A stretch of 64,000 nt of DNA from Argopecten irradians (Eukaryota; Mollusca; Bivalvia; Pectinida; Pectinidae): the NCBI RefSeq assembly GCF_041381155.1, contig NC_091147.1, forward strand, positions 31,593,349 to 31,657,348, in the 5' to 3' direction. The notes under the pieces are model-generated. The model did no database searches, had not been told where the DNA came from, and saw only the letters and a program-made list of their open reading frames with translations. Positions within the stretch are counted from its first letter, which is position 1, and each line of letters starts with the position of its first letter. Shown here one piece after another: positions 43,805-55,473 of the stretch. The position numbers and the translations under genes are program-made.

Positions 43805-44271
43805 TAACATCAATTATCAGTTAATACTATTGTGTGTAATTTGACATTCCTAAGGTTATATTCTTGATCATATTTACGTTTGTGACATTTGAGATAAAAT
43901 CCTTATGTGTGATAACTGTGTATATCCTCTGGCAATTAAGTTCTATTCTATTACGTAACCGGATTAATGTCACGGCCATCCTAATTGCCTAAAGGACACT
44001 GACCACGGCTGATTAATCTGCCAATGAGCGATATCTGTCAATCATAATTCTGTAATTTTATTGTATGTACATTATTTAAGCATGAAATATTTTATTTGTA
44101 AAGCAGTTAGGTCTCCGACTTTGTACGGAACACAACGGCTATATTCTGGACACTCCAGAATAGCCATCCGTCAAGTCAAAGTTATCATCATTAAATTCCA
44201 AAGTTCAACTTCAACATTTTCTTTCGTCATCTTTACATCGTGACAAAACGTGCGGAAGTTTCCGTATGTTA
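43805..44271 (+). repeat. Right direct repeat (putative 3' LTR)
   Basis: Same 467 bases as 42115-42581. It is preceded by TTGCTAAATT, not a purine tract. A palindrome ATCACAAAGAATTTTGTGAT lies about 60 bases upstream. Confidence 0.8.
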
Positions 44272-45284
44272 CATGCATGGTGCCTGAAAAAAAAGAACCA
44301 ACAATTTTTTATATTTGTTGAATATGACAAAAATTGAAATGATCAATTTCAAATATATATAAATGAATAAATGTAGGTTCATTCTACAGTTTTTTTTATG
44401 TTAGAGAAAACATTTTATAAGTTGTGAATGTGTCACTGATGCATTTGACAGAATCAAATATTGTTTCAAAAAAAGGTACAAAATTCATTATCTATAGTTC
44501 CAACAAAAATTCAGAATAATTATAAATGATACATGGCTGCAGTACATTTCAACTCTGTAAAGTTTGTCATATACACATGAACCAGGTACAGTTGTAATAA
44601 ATATACAAACACTATTTATTATTATGACCAGAAATAATACTGTATGTGTCCTCCAAATATATCTAAAGAACAAGCTAAAACCTACATGTACATATGTATA
44701 TGTGTATATCAGAACATATACAATACAATTTTACCTATTAACCTACAATGTAAATCCTACATACAATGTATGTGTATAACGTACACTACCAGAACATATA
44801 CAGAACAATAATTTACAATGATAATGCACTAGCGGTTACATTCTAACTGTACATGCATTACGATGGTACATTTTATAAATATACAGGGCATTCATTACCC
44901 CTAAAGAGGCCCCACGAAAGAACCGCTATTTACCCCAGGGTTACGTTTTACGCGATTGGGGAACCGGTATGAAACATGTGACCATATGTGACTACTCATT
45001 CATGAAAAAATACTGCTAGGGACTATTTACATAATGATCAAAATACGAAGACTCACTCACTATCAGCTGAGCAGGGAGTACCGGGTAGTAGGCCTAGGCC
45101 TAGGTACGTACAGTAGCGGTCCGGAGCCGCGTGCTCGTTTGAACTGTTCTCTTCACTATAACAAGTTGTAATGTTATAATTTATTATAATTCTAGTTTCG
45201 GATGGGTATGAATAGAGAATGTAGCTTATACATCTCTGGTGTAGATAAATTTGTGTAACTTATGTATTGAGCATGGTAAATTGG
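44272..45284. other. AT-rich spacer
   Basis: No gene or known element recognised. It contains short ACATATACA-type repeats at 44690-44810 and a small palindromic GC-rich stretch near 45085-45130 (GGCCTAGGCC). Confidence 0.45.
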
Positions 45285-45295
45285 TATGGAAAACT

Positions 45296-47389
45296 TTGTT
45301 TGTTTGAGTTTTACGGCCCATCGACAACTAAGGTCATTTAGGGCCAAACTACAAGTCATGCATTAATATCAGGATAAAAGTTCAGGGTAAGAAAAAGCAA
45401 GTAAGGACTAAAACACAGATTGTAAACGTTAATTTGATAAAAAAGGTTTGCATGGGATAAAATAAATTTGGCTAAAACACATGAGAAAACTCATGCACAA
45501 TGTTGATGAAACGATGAAATGTTGAGTTGATACGATGTATGATGAGAAAACGTTCATATTTTGCTTAAAATACCGATCTCTTTGAGATAATTAAAAATAC
45601 GATTATGTCTCACGGCATGAAACAAAGTGTACATGTCGGAGACATCGTAGTATTTATCTCGTATGTGTTTAAAATCAATACACTGCAATAAAATATGCTC
45701 CACTGTGAGAGGAGAATCACATGCATGGCATGTAGGAGGATCCTCCCCTCTCAATAGATAGGAATGTGTAAAATATGTGTGTCCAGTTCGGAGCCGAGAG
45801 AGAGAACAACTTCCTCTCTGCGGTCTCTCCGACTGGACAGTTTAGGATTAAGTGTAGGTTGAATTTTAAACAGTTTATTGTTTGTTTCGGTAGACCACCT
45901 TTGTTGCCAATGGTGTTTGATGGCTGACTGAATTGAAGGTTTGATGTCGGTATATGGTAGTTTCAAATCTGTTTGTGCTAGGCGAAGAGCAGTCTTAGCT
46001 GCTTTATCAGCCTGTTCATTCCCCTTTATACCCACATGACTGGGAATCCAGAGATAAGTAATTTGAGTTTTAGAAGATAATCGAAATGTTCGGATTAAAA
46101 GATTTTGGATTAGAGTATTTCTAGGGCTTCTTGATTTCAAAGCCTGAAGAACCGAAAGAGAGTCTGAACAGATGATTGCCTTTTCAATGCGGTGTTCTTC
46201 GATATGGTCAAGCGCCAGACCGATAGCACATGCTTCCGCAGAGAAAATGGAGGCAACATCCGGGAGTCGGATAGAGGAGCAGTGATTAGATGTACAGCAT
46301 GCTGCCGCAACATTATCACCATCTTTTGATCCGTCAGTGTAGATCTGAACATGGTCAGGGAAAGCCCTAATACACTCCCGAAAGGAGGATTTGTGTTCTT
46401 CGGGTAATGCACTGGATTTTGCCCTCTCATGTAGAGATAAATTGATATCAGGTGTTTGAATGAGCCATGGTGGTACATCCGATACGGTGTACTCGTCAAT
46501 GGTGTCGAAAGTTATATTAAGTTCCAGCAACAATTTTGAAATTCTGATGCCAAATGTTGGTATGAGCTTTTGATTTTGTGTAAATATTTCTTGATATTGT
46601 GGATTGAATAAAAGGTTAAATGCAGGATTTTTGGGGTTGGATTTCAGTTGAGCAGCATACTGTAAGGATAATTTCTTTCGTCGATCGTCTAGAGATGGCT
46701 CATTAGCTTCCACATGGAGACTCTTCACAGGTGTTGTTCGAAAAGCTCCAAGTGCGAGACGCAGTCCCTGATTCTGTATAGGGTCAAGCATCTGTAGATA
46801 GGAGCTGCGAGCCGATCCATAGACAATAGAGCCGTAGTCAAGTTTTGATCTAATAAGTGCCCGATAGATACGTAGAAGCATTTCACGGTCTGCACCCCAA
46901 TCAGAATGGGAAAGAACTCGTAGAATGTTCAGCGCCTTCGAGCACTTATCCTTCAGATGTTTGATATGTTGGACAAAGGACAGTTTCGAATCAAATATTA
47001 GTCCAAGAAATTTAGTTTGTTCAACTACTGGAATTTTAATTCCATTGAGTGTGAGGTCAGGATCATTGTGTGGTTTTCGTTTTTGACAGAAGTGCATACA
47101 GACAGTTTTTGATCTTGAAAATCTGAAGCCATTTTCGTCAGCCCAATTTTGTAATTTGCCTAAACATTGTTGTAGTTGCCGTTCTATAGTGTGCATGTTT
47201 TTTGATCTGTAACAGATCAAGAAATCATCCACAAATAGAGACCCTTCCGTAGATTGGCCAAGACATTTGGTTATGCTGTTAATTTTTAGTCCAAAAAGTG
47301 TGACGGACAAGATACCACCCTGAGGGACGCCCATCTCCTGTGTTTCTGTTTCTGAATAAGTTGAACCCGTTCGAACTTTGAAATGCCTG
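45296..47389 (-). mobile_element. LINE copy D (I/Nimb-like), 5' truncated
   Basis: Flanked by TATGGAAAACT at 45285-45295 and 47390-47400, an 11-bp target duplication. The (CAAA)n tail is at the left, and the 5' truncation lies inside RT. It is closely similar to A, B and E. Confidence 0.95.
45554..47389 (-). pseudogene. LINE D ORF2 fragment: late RT, RNase H
   Basis: The 527-codon open stretch 47334-45751 reads through the RT palm SLFVDDFLICYRSKNMHTIE without the stop that copies A, B and E have at this point. It then covers the thumb and RNase H (IYTDGSKDGDN, FSAEACAIGL, GNEQADKAAK). A GA dinucleotide insertion near 45800 shifts the frame, so the C-terminal knuckle (PTCHACDSPLTVEHILL) lies in a separate frame, 45754-45554. 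The protein lacks endonuclease because of the truncation. Confidence 0.87.
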
Positions 47390-47400
47390 TATGGAAAACT

Positions 47401-47682
47401 GGGCGAGTGTGGTCTTACTATAACAAGATCGAGAGACCTTGTAAACAGCTGATTTTTGTTTACCTCTGTATTCGAATGAGTTTACTCGACAATTTTTATG
47501 ATAAATAGCGATAATTACACGCCAATATTAATTAGGATGTTAGTAAAATTATTGTTCTAACTGTAGAACACGGAATTGTGTAAATCTATTCACTTTTCGA
47601 TTTTTAGTGATTTTATTTGTCTACTGGGTCTTAAAATTAGTTTTGCCCGGTCGCCATTACATTACTCCTACTGGTAACAGTT
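47401..47682. other. Short spacer, nothing identified
   Basis: Non-coding sequence between LINE D and the second foldback copy. Confidence 0.4.
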
Positions 47683-48243
47683 TAGTCCGCTAAACCTGCC
47701 TATATTATTAGGCTTTTTTATTTTTTTTTTCTTAATATATAGTCAGCTCGCGGTACCTCTTAAAAATGTGAAATCGTAGGCCAGATTTGGCCTACGCTAC
47801 GTCAGCGGCATATTTCAAATATATCGTCCATGCAATGCCGGGAAAACGTACACATACCTATATATTGGGATCTTATGTACTCCACTGCCCCCGTGTTACA
47901 TCCCATTTATGAAATTAAACAACTCTGCACAATGAAATACTTCCGAGACCCTTCTATTTCACACATTTGTAATGGCCGCCGTACGCGTATACACATTTAG
48001 TAGAGCAAACGGCAGCCAATCAACTTCGCTTCCGGTTTTATTTTTAAAAAACCACGTGTAGTTAAAAGATAAACAAAATTCTACCGTGTATATGCTACAT
48101 GTATATGCAACGTGAATATCGCGAAAGTCATGCGGTACCAGCAATGGTCGTGTTCAATTTGAATATTTGACAACATGTCGTGTATGTCGACAATAATTTC
48201 ACTATAAAAACTCTAACTGGCTAGCATTTTGTTTATCTTTCAT
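47683..48243. mobile_element. Foldback element copy 2, right arm missing
   Basis: Begins TAGTCCGCTAAACCTGCC like the element at 32865 and follows its left arm to about 48075. The unique core comes next, but inverted relative to the first copy (CTACCGTGTATATGCTACAT... then GCTAGCATTTTGTTTATCTT). The copy stops at about 48243 after the first bases of the second arm. No matching target duplication was found. Confidence 0.8.
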
Positions 48244-48496
48244 AGAAACAGGTATAAACCTCTTCCACAGAGAGTTATTACTCTTGTAGGTACTATTTTC
48301 CCTAATCCATACCAATAATATTCAAATTGCTATACAATAAATTAATTTCTCTATAATATACCACTCCTCTTCCACAAAGTAAATAAATACTTTGTAGGCA
48401 ATTATCTTTAACCTCTACGGTTATAGGATCTGGAATATTATCTAAAATTCCGTAGAATTTACCAAAAGTTAATATTGTTTACATTATTTCATAATG
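48244..48496. other. AT-rich spacer
   Basis: Contains repeated TTCCACA(G/A)AG(A/T) and CTTTGTAGGC/CTTGTAGGTA words. Nothing coding. Confidence 0.35.
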
Positions 48497-48652
48497 AAAT
48501 AATATCATATAAAAGCCTAATGACTGTAAAAAAAAATAATCCAAAAGTCTTATAAGACCTTTTGGATTATTTTTTTTTTACAGTCATTAGGCTTTTATAT
48601 GATATTATTTAAAAAAAAAAAAAAAAAAAAATCCAAAAGTCTTATAAGACCG
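48497..48652. repeat. Near-perfect 115-bp palindrome plus half copy
   Basis: The arms from AAATAATATCATATAAAAGC to AATCCAAAAG and their complement (to about 48610) surround TCTTATAAGA, itself a palindrome. An A-run and a further half copy AATCCAAAAGTCTTATAAGA follow. LINE E is inserted at the end of this half copy. Confidence 0.85.
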
Positions 48653-49243
48653 GTCTCCATGAAAGCTGGGTCCACGTCCCGAGACTGGGTGCACTGGTCT
48701 CTTGCGGATGCACACCACTTTTGGGGGTGTGATGTGCGTCCGCGTGATATCAGTGTAGCTGAAGGCTTTCACAGTAGCTCCAATTTGAGCCAACCTGTTT
48801 GCCGTGGGTTGCATCTCGTATCCGGGGGAAGAAGGTCCTGGTGGTTGAATAGGTTTTGCTCTTTTTTCTTCCTTTTTTTACTGCTACACACTACTTTGGC
48901 TTCAGACTCCGGTTAGACGAGAGGTAATATGGGCCCTGTATTATCAATCGGCTGGTCATGCCGAGCCCTTGGTTCGTAGATTTCCAAGAAGGCGGTGGCT
49001 TAGGGTCAATCGTGAGTTTAATTTGGATTGTCCTGATTCTGATCGAGCTTGTGGGTGTACAATCTTGCGAGTGTGCTGTCGCAAGCTTGATTTGAATTAT
49101 GTTCGTTCGAAATATACTTCCGAGTATACTATCTGTGTAACCCTGGCACTTTGACACTGGATATCCATGTCATCATGAGTGTCCCCCTGTTGGGCTCCGA
49201 GGTGGGTGGGGGCACAGCTAGCGAATAGTATAAACTCTTAAAG

Positions 49244-50702
49244 ATGGCTTCCCAAAACAAACAAAATGAACTACATCCAAAATCTCCCCAAAAGGAATCA
49301 ACCACAAATCAACAAACAAAAAGCGGTACAACAAACACATTCCCACAGTTTCTGGTCATGTCCCTCTACACAGAGTGGCAAGACCACTGCAGGTTTATCA
49401 CCCTTAATATTGCGAAAGGGCATCAAAGGCATTGCCGGCGATGTCAAATCTGTTAAGCCTTTGGGATCGGGTGATCTCCTAATAGAGGTTTTCCGCAAGC
49501 AACAAGCGGAGAACCTCCTTGGAACCACCAGTTTTGCCGGCCTCACTGTGTGTGTAAAACCACACTCATCATTGAATTGCAGCAAGGGGGTAATCAGGTG
49601 CCCAGCCTTGCGCAATGACAATGAGGCCGACATACTGTCATACTTCCAAGAGGAGTGCATTCCGGTCAATTACGTGAAGAGAATCATGACCAGAAAGAGT
49701 GGGAACTTGGTCCCAACACACACTTTTATATTGACGTTCGCAACACCAACGTTACCGCAGAGCGTAACTGTTGGTTACCAGCGTTATGCTGTTACCGTCT
49801 ACATTCCAAATCCATTGAGGTGCCGTAACTGCCAGAGGTACGGCCATCATGAGAACAATTGTAGACGGAAAATGGTATGTCAGTACTGTGGCCGTGAGGG
49901 TCACGATGAAAAAGACGAATGTGACATTGTCAACCGTCACTGCGTCAATTGCGGGGGTGACCATGCTGCGTCTGCTCGCACCTGTCCTGCCTGGACTCGA
50001 GAGAGGGAGATATTACGGGTCAAATATACCCAAGGTGTCTCTTTCCCCGAGGCTAGGAGGATAGTCGAGCGTTCAGACCTGAATGTGGCAACCTATGCTC
50101 AGATCACCCGCGCAAAGACGCCTGTTGACAGTGTCACCGTCAAACATGCGTCGGTCCAGGCCTTGGTTGACAAGCCTAACTGGGACAATGATGTCCCAGA
50201 TATGGCTGATGCTAAGACCTGCAAAATAATCATGGGGGACCCGAACAGGTTCAAGTCTGGTCCATCTAAGCCACAACACAAACCACAACAAAGACCACAA
50301 CAAAAACCACCTGGAGCTAAAACGCCAATCCAACCGGCCTCTCCAGGACTTACACAACACCAAACACCGAACATTAGAAAAAAAGTTACCGCCGCTCGTC
50401 ATAGACGTGCTATATCTTCACCGTCTATTGACGTAAAAAAACTCCCTGAGAAAGCCAAGCGACCAGCAAATACACCACCGCAGGAGCAACGCCAGACAAA
50501 AACCACCAAGGTAAAGCTGGCGAGGCTCCCTGCACTAAACAACAAACCCAGTAAGGGATCAGATGACCCTATCCTTGGACGTAACATCTATGATGTTCTA
50601 TCGGACGACAGCGAGTTTGGTGACAACACATTTATCGCCACCAAACAACCTACTTCAAGTAGTCCTGTCGGTCCGACAAACTATCCTCAGGGACCAACAT
50701 AG
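49244..50702 (+). pseudogene. LINE E ORF1 (gag-like, three zinc knuckles), one frameshift
   Basis: The likely start is ATG 49244 (MASQNKQNELHPKSP). This frame carries the family-like FPQFLVM, then loses register near 49365. The rest continues from the frame open at 49266-50702, which picks up at about LSPLILRKGIKGIAGDVKSV. The middle has an RRM-like fold area (GSGDLLIEVFRKQQAENLL). Three knuckles follow: CRNCQRYGHHENNC, CQYCGREGHDEKDEC and CVNCGGDHAASARTC. The C-terminal third is Pro/Gln/Lys-rich. ORF1 proteins of this type bind element RNA. Stop TAG at 50700-50702. Confidence 0.82.
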
Positions 50703-50715
50703 AGACAAACACTAT

Positions 50716-53700
50716 CATACAATGGAACATACGCGGATTTTAAAGCGAACATAGAAGAATTAAAACATCTTATACAAACAAAAAACCCATCCATATTCTG
50801 CCTTCAAGAAATAATGCTGAAAGACACCATCAATCTCAGACAATTTACATTATACACACCAACACTCCAACAACAGGCGGCCGGGCATCAGGTGGTGTGG
50901 CGGTGGCGGTGCATAAAAACGTCCCCCACAGACACATCCAGCTAAATACCACCCTACAAGCTGTTGCCGTAAGTGCAACTCTTCACAGAAAAATAACAAT
51001 TTGTTCTATATATTTACCTCCAAATAATCCATTTAGTTGTGAGGAACTAAGTAATCTCGTATCGCAACTACCAGTGCCTCATATTATCATGGGTGACTTT
51101 AACGGTCATAATAGCCTCTGGGGCTCCCCAGGTACTGATGATAGAGGTAGACGTATCGAAGAGTTTATTGATAAAAACAGCTTATGTCTTTATAACACCA
51201 ATGCCCCAACATATTTACACCCTGCCTCTGGCTCGCTTACACACATTGATCTATCGTTATGCCATCCATCAATTCTTCTGGATTATGATTGGAGGGTCAA
51301 CGATGACCTTTGTGGAAGCGATCACTTTCCAATTATATTAAAAAACATAGGGTCACCAAAACTTGAGGAGCCGGTTCCTCGTTGGAATTTACATAAGGCG
51401 GATTGGGCTCAGTTTAAAACCTTATGCGCCGAGGAGCTCATCGCGGATAATTTTTTGAACCTCGATGACCCCATTAAAATTTTCACAGAAGCGCTCACTT
51501 CTATCGCTACAAAAACCATACCAAAATCCGTGCCAAAACCTACAAAGTTTCGTCTCTCAAATGATTCATTTATCAATAGATCTGGTAGAAATTCCGCTCT
51601 GAGGCGGTACTTGGCTTCGCCAACCGTCTCAAACTATAACAATTTTAAAATTTGGAGAGCAAAAGCTCGAAGGTCTATCAAATCCGACAAGAAAAGTGAC
51701 CTTGGAAAGAGTACGTCTCAAAAATTAATTCCAATACATCCTCGAAGAAAGTTCGGGAAATGATTGGTAAAAATCAGTGGGAAAAGAAAAGCAACACCAT
51801 CCTCCCACCTCATTAACAAAAATAAAATATTTTCTTCAAAATCCGAAATAGCTGACGCCTTTGCCAAAAATTTTGCTAAAAATTCATCCAGCAAAAATCA
51901 TTCCAAAAAATTTCAAAAATTTAAAAAAGAAAAGGAAAAGAGACGTCTTAATTTTAAATCCTCCAATAGTGAAAGTTACAATAGGCCTTTCGAGATACCA
52001 GAATTGCTCGAGTCCCTTGAGAAATCAAAGGACTCGGCAGCTGGACCAGACGAAATTCCATATATGTTTTTAAAACAATTACCAGAATCTTCACTAAAAT
52101 GTCTTTTAACTATATTTAATCAAGTTTACTCTTCTGGCAAAATTCCCGAGTCTTGGAAGGAATCTACTATTATACCCCTTCCGAAGCCCGGGAAAGATGC
52201 TACTGATGCCAATAACTATCGTCCTATTTCATTGACGAGTTGTATTTGTAAAACTTTAGAACGTATGATAAATACGAGATTAGTTTGGTTCCTGGAATCA
52301 AACAATATTTTAAGTCCTCTGCAAAGCGGCTTTAGAAACCGCAGGGGAACGGTAGACCACTTAGTTAGACTAGAAACATTTATACGAGAAGCATTTGCCA
52401 AGAAAGAACATCTTGTGGCCGTATTCTTTGACCTTGAAAAGGCATACGACACAACTTGGCAATATGGAATCATGAACGATCTCCATGATATCGGTATACG
52501 TGGTAATTTGCCAAAGTTTATTTCAAATTTTATATCTGACAGGCATTTCAAAGTTCGAACGGGTTCAACTTATTCAGAAACAGAAACACAGGAGATGGGC
52601 GTCCCTCAGGGTGGTATCCTGTCCGTCACACTTTTTGGATTAAAAATTAACAGCATAACTAAATGTCTTGGCCAATCTACGGAAGGGTCTCTATTTGTGG
52701 ATGATTTCTTGATCTGTTACAGATAAAAAAAACATGCACACTATAGAACGACAACTACAACAATGTTTAGGCAAATTACAAAATTGGGCTGACGAAAATG
52801 GCTTTAGATTTTCAAGATCAAAAACTGTCTGTATGCACTTCTGTCAAAAACGAAAACCACACAATGATCCTGACCTCACACTCAATGGAATTAAAATTCC
52901 AGTAGTTGAACAAACTAAATTTCTTGGACTAATATTTGATTCGAAACTGTCCTTTGTTCCACATATCAAACATCTGAAGGATAAGTGCTCGAAGGCGCTG
53001 AACATTCTACGAGTTCTTTCCCATTCTGATTGGGGTGCAGACCGTGAAATGCTTCTACGTATCTATCGGGCACTTATTAGATCAAAACTTGACTACGGCT
53101 CTATTGTCTATGGATCGGCTCGCAGCTCCTATCTACAGATGCTTGACCCTATACAGAATCAGGGACTGCGTCTCGCACTTGGAGCTTTTCGAACAACACC
53201 TGTGAAGAGTCTCCATGTGGAAGCTAATGAGCCATCTCTAGACGATCGACGAAAGAAATTATCCTTACAGTATGCTGCTCAACTGAAATCCAATCCCAAA
53301 AACCCCGCATTCGATCTTGTATTTAATCCACAACACCAGGACACATTCAGACAAAATCAAAAGCTCATACCAACATTTGGCATCAGAATTTCGAAGTTTT
53401 TGCAGGAACTAAATATAAATTTCGACACCATTGACGAGTACACCATATCGGATGTACCACCATGGCTCATTCAAACACCTGATATCAATTTATCTTTGCA
53501 TGAGAGGGCAAAGTCCAGTGCATTACCCGAAGAACATAAATCCTCCTTTCGGGAGTGCATCAGGACTTTCCCTGATCATATTAAGATCTATACTGACGGC
53601 TCAAAAGATGGTGACAAAGTTGCGGCAGCATGCTGTACATCTAATCACTGTTCCTCTATCCGACTTCCAGATGTTGCCTCCATTTTCTCTGCGGAAGCTT

Positions 53701-54374
53701 GTGCTATCGGTCTGGCTCTTGACCACATCGAAGAACACCGCATTGAAAAGGCAATCATCTGTTCAGACTCTCTTTCGGTTCTTCAGGCTTTGAAATCAAG
53801 AAGCCCTAGAAATACTCTAATCCAAAATCTTTTAATCCGAACATTTCGATTATCTTCTAAAACTCAAATTACTTATCTCTGGATTCCCAGTCATGTGGGC
53901 ATAAAGGGGAATGAACAGGCTGATAAAGCAGCTAAGACTGCTCTTCGCCTAGCACAAACACATTTGAAACTACCATACACGGACATCAAACCTTCAATTC
54001 AGTCAGCCATCAAACACCATTGGCAACAAAGGTGGTCTACCGAAACAAACAATAAACTGTTTAAAATTCAACCTACACTTAATCCTAAACTGTCCAGTCG
54101 GAGAGACCGCAGAGAGGAAGTTGTTCTCTCTCGGCTCCGAACTGGACACACATATTTTACACATTCCTATCTATTGAGAGGGGAGGATCCTCCTACATGC
54201 CATGCATGTGATACTCCTCTCACAGTGGAGCATATTTTATTGCATTGTATTGATTTTAAACACATACGAGATAAATACTACGATGTCTCCGACATGTACA
54301 CTTTGTTTCATGCCGTGAGACATAATCGTATTTTTAATTATCTCAAAGAGATTGGTATTTTAAGCAAAATATGA
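50716..54374 (+). pseudogene. LINE E ORF2: endonuclease, RT, RNase H; several lesions
   Basis: The endonuclease starts just after ORF1 with TIIQWNIRG. An extra T near 50735 and a +2 change near 50862 leave about 125 bases out of frame. It then continues with MAVAVHKNV, MGDFNGHNSLWGS and GSDHFPIILKN. Indels near 51697 (+2) and 51768 (+1) shift a short segment. RT runs 51764-52726 with NYRPISLTSCICKTLERMI, AVFFDLEKAYDTTW, GVPQGGILS and SLFVDDFLICYR, then TAA in an A8 run. RNase H and the C-terminal knuckle are in 52734-54374 with TDGSKDGDK, SAEACAIGL, CSDSLSVL, GNEQADKAA and CHACDTPLTVEHILLHC. The enzyme family nicks DNA and copies RNA at the target. This copy is not intact. Confidence 0.88.
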
Positions 54375-54653
54375 ACGTTTTCTCATCATCATACATCGTA
54401 TCAACTCAATATTTCATCGTTTCATCAACATTGTGCATGAGTTTTCTCATGTGTTTTAGCCAAAACTATTTTATCCCATGCAAAACTTTTTTTTTTATCA
54501 AATAAACGTTTACAATATGTGTTTTAGTCCTTACTTGCCTTTTCTTACCCTGATCTTTTATCCTGATATTAATGCATGACTTGTAGTTTGGCCCTAAATG
54601 ACCTTAGTTGTCGATGGGCCGTAAAACTCAAACAAACAAAACTTATAAGACCG

Positions 54654-54942
54654 TACGAGTTGTCTCCCTTATTTGTATACTAACTTAGCAATCTATCCAA
54701 TGGTTATGAAAAGGCGCATGCATATGTATACACCAATGCCGACGGGCTAGAACTGTCGAAACATTGATTGATTGATGGGGCTTAACGTCCTTGTTCCGGT
54801 TATAACCGAGCCTAGGACACTGCCGAAACAGCGATGCACGCCGCCTTTTATAACCTTCGGTCCTCACCATGTGAGGACGTATGGTGAGGACGGCCTATAT
54901 TTAGATTTTATGTAACTATTTTTAGACTGGATTCAAAGTCTT
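54654..54942. other. Spacer with possible LINE/SINE tail
   Basis: TTGATTGATTGATGGGGCTT near 54764 followed by AACGTCC and a GC-rich hairpin-like TCCTCACCATGTGAGGA resembles the tail of another dispersed retroelement on the minus strand ((TCAA)n tail). Weak evidence; no ORF. Confidence 0.35.
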
Positions 54943-54951
54943 ATAATTATA

Positions 54952-55464
54952 TAGAACGAATATACGTACCCGGCCTACTATACCTTTCGGCCGGGTACGA
55001 ATTGGTCCCTATGTGTCGTAGTGGAGCGCTGCCTCCGAAAATCACTCGGGCATAATTATCTATACTTTTTTGTAGGTTTCCAATTATTTTATGCGTATAC
55101 ATGCATTTACATATTATTTTTGTCCAAAACAAACATAACTACCATTCTTAATATCTACCGTACCGCTCACAAGACGTCAAATTCACATTTTGTGGACTTG
55201 CCGTATAAATTCCCTTCAGAAAGACCTTCATATGTATTATGTAAAAATAATGCCTCGATGAGAATTTTATATTTTATGTGGTTCAGTTTCATAGCCTAGT
55301 AGGTAAGCGATATCAAACAAGTACGATAAAAATGCAAACAAATGTTTTATAATGGTTTGCATAATCATTACTTTGCTCCATTAGCAGTAATAGGCACCAA
55401 TTGTAGCTCTAAAGACGACACCATTTTCTGTCAAAAAGTCTTTTGAGCTACAATATTGCAGCTA
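54952..55464 (+). mobile_element. 513-bp DNA transposon, 9-bp TSD
   Basis: Begins TAGAACGAATATACGTACCC, ends CAATATTGCAGCTA, and is flanked by ATAATTATA at 54943-54951 and 55465-55473. It is the parent form of the 95-bp element at 22051. Near the left end CCCGGCC...GGCCGGG forms a short hairpin. It is non-coding and so non-autonomous. The 9-bp duplication suggests a Mutator-like mover. Confidence 0.85.
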
Positions 55465-55473
55465 ATAATTATA

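Larger units (their letters stand above)
42115..44271 (+). mobile_element. Two-LTR, single-ORF element (2157 bp), probably non-autonomous
   Basis: Two direct repeats of 467 bases (42115-42581 and 43805-44271) look identical base for base. They start TAACATCAATTATC, end CCGTATGTTA, and so have a 6-bp inverted terminal repeat. Between them lies 1223 bases with one ORF. A possible primer-binding site, TGGTGGAGATAATCCTGG, starts 3 bases inside the left repeat. No clear polypurine tract precedes the right one, and no target duplication is seen (the left neighbour is LINE B). Identical repeats imply a recent insertion. There is no protease, RT or integrase, so it must be mobilised in trans if it is a retrotransposon. 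Confidence 0.7.
48653..54641 (+). mobile_element. LINE copy E (I/Nimb-like), near full length
   Basis: 5989 bases flanked by CTTATAAGACCG at 48641-48652 and 54642-54653. Layout: a 5' leader of about 590 bases, ORF1 (gag-like), ORF2 (endonuclease, RT, RNase H, knuckle), a 3' untranslated region of about 240 bases and a (CAAA)n-type tail. Endonuclease plus RT plus RNase H plus zinc-knuckle ORF1 places it in the I superfamily. The Nimb-like label is from memory of mollusc families. It is the reference copy for A-D. Confidence 0.95.
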
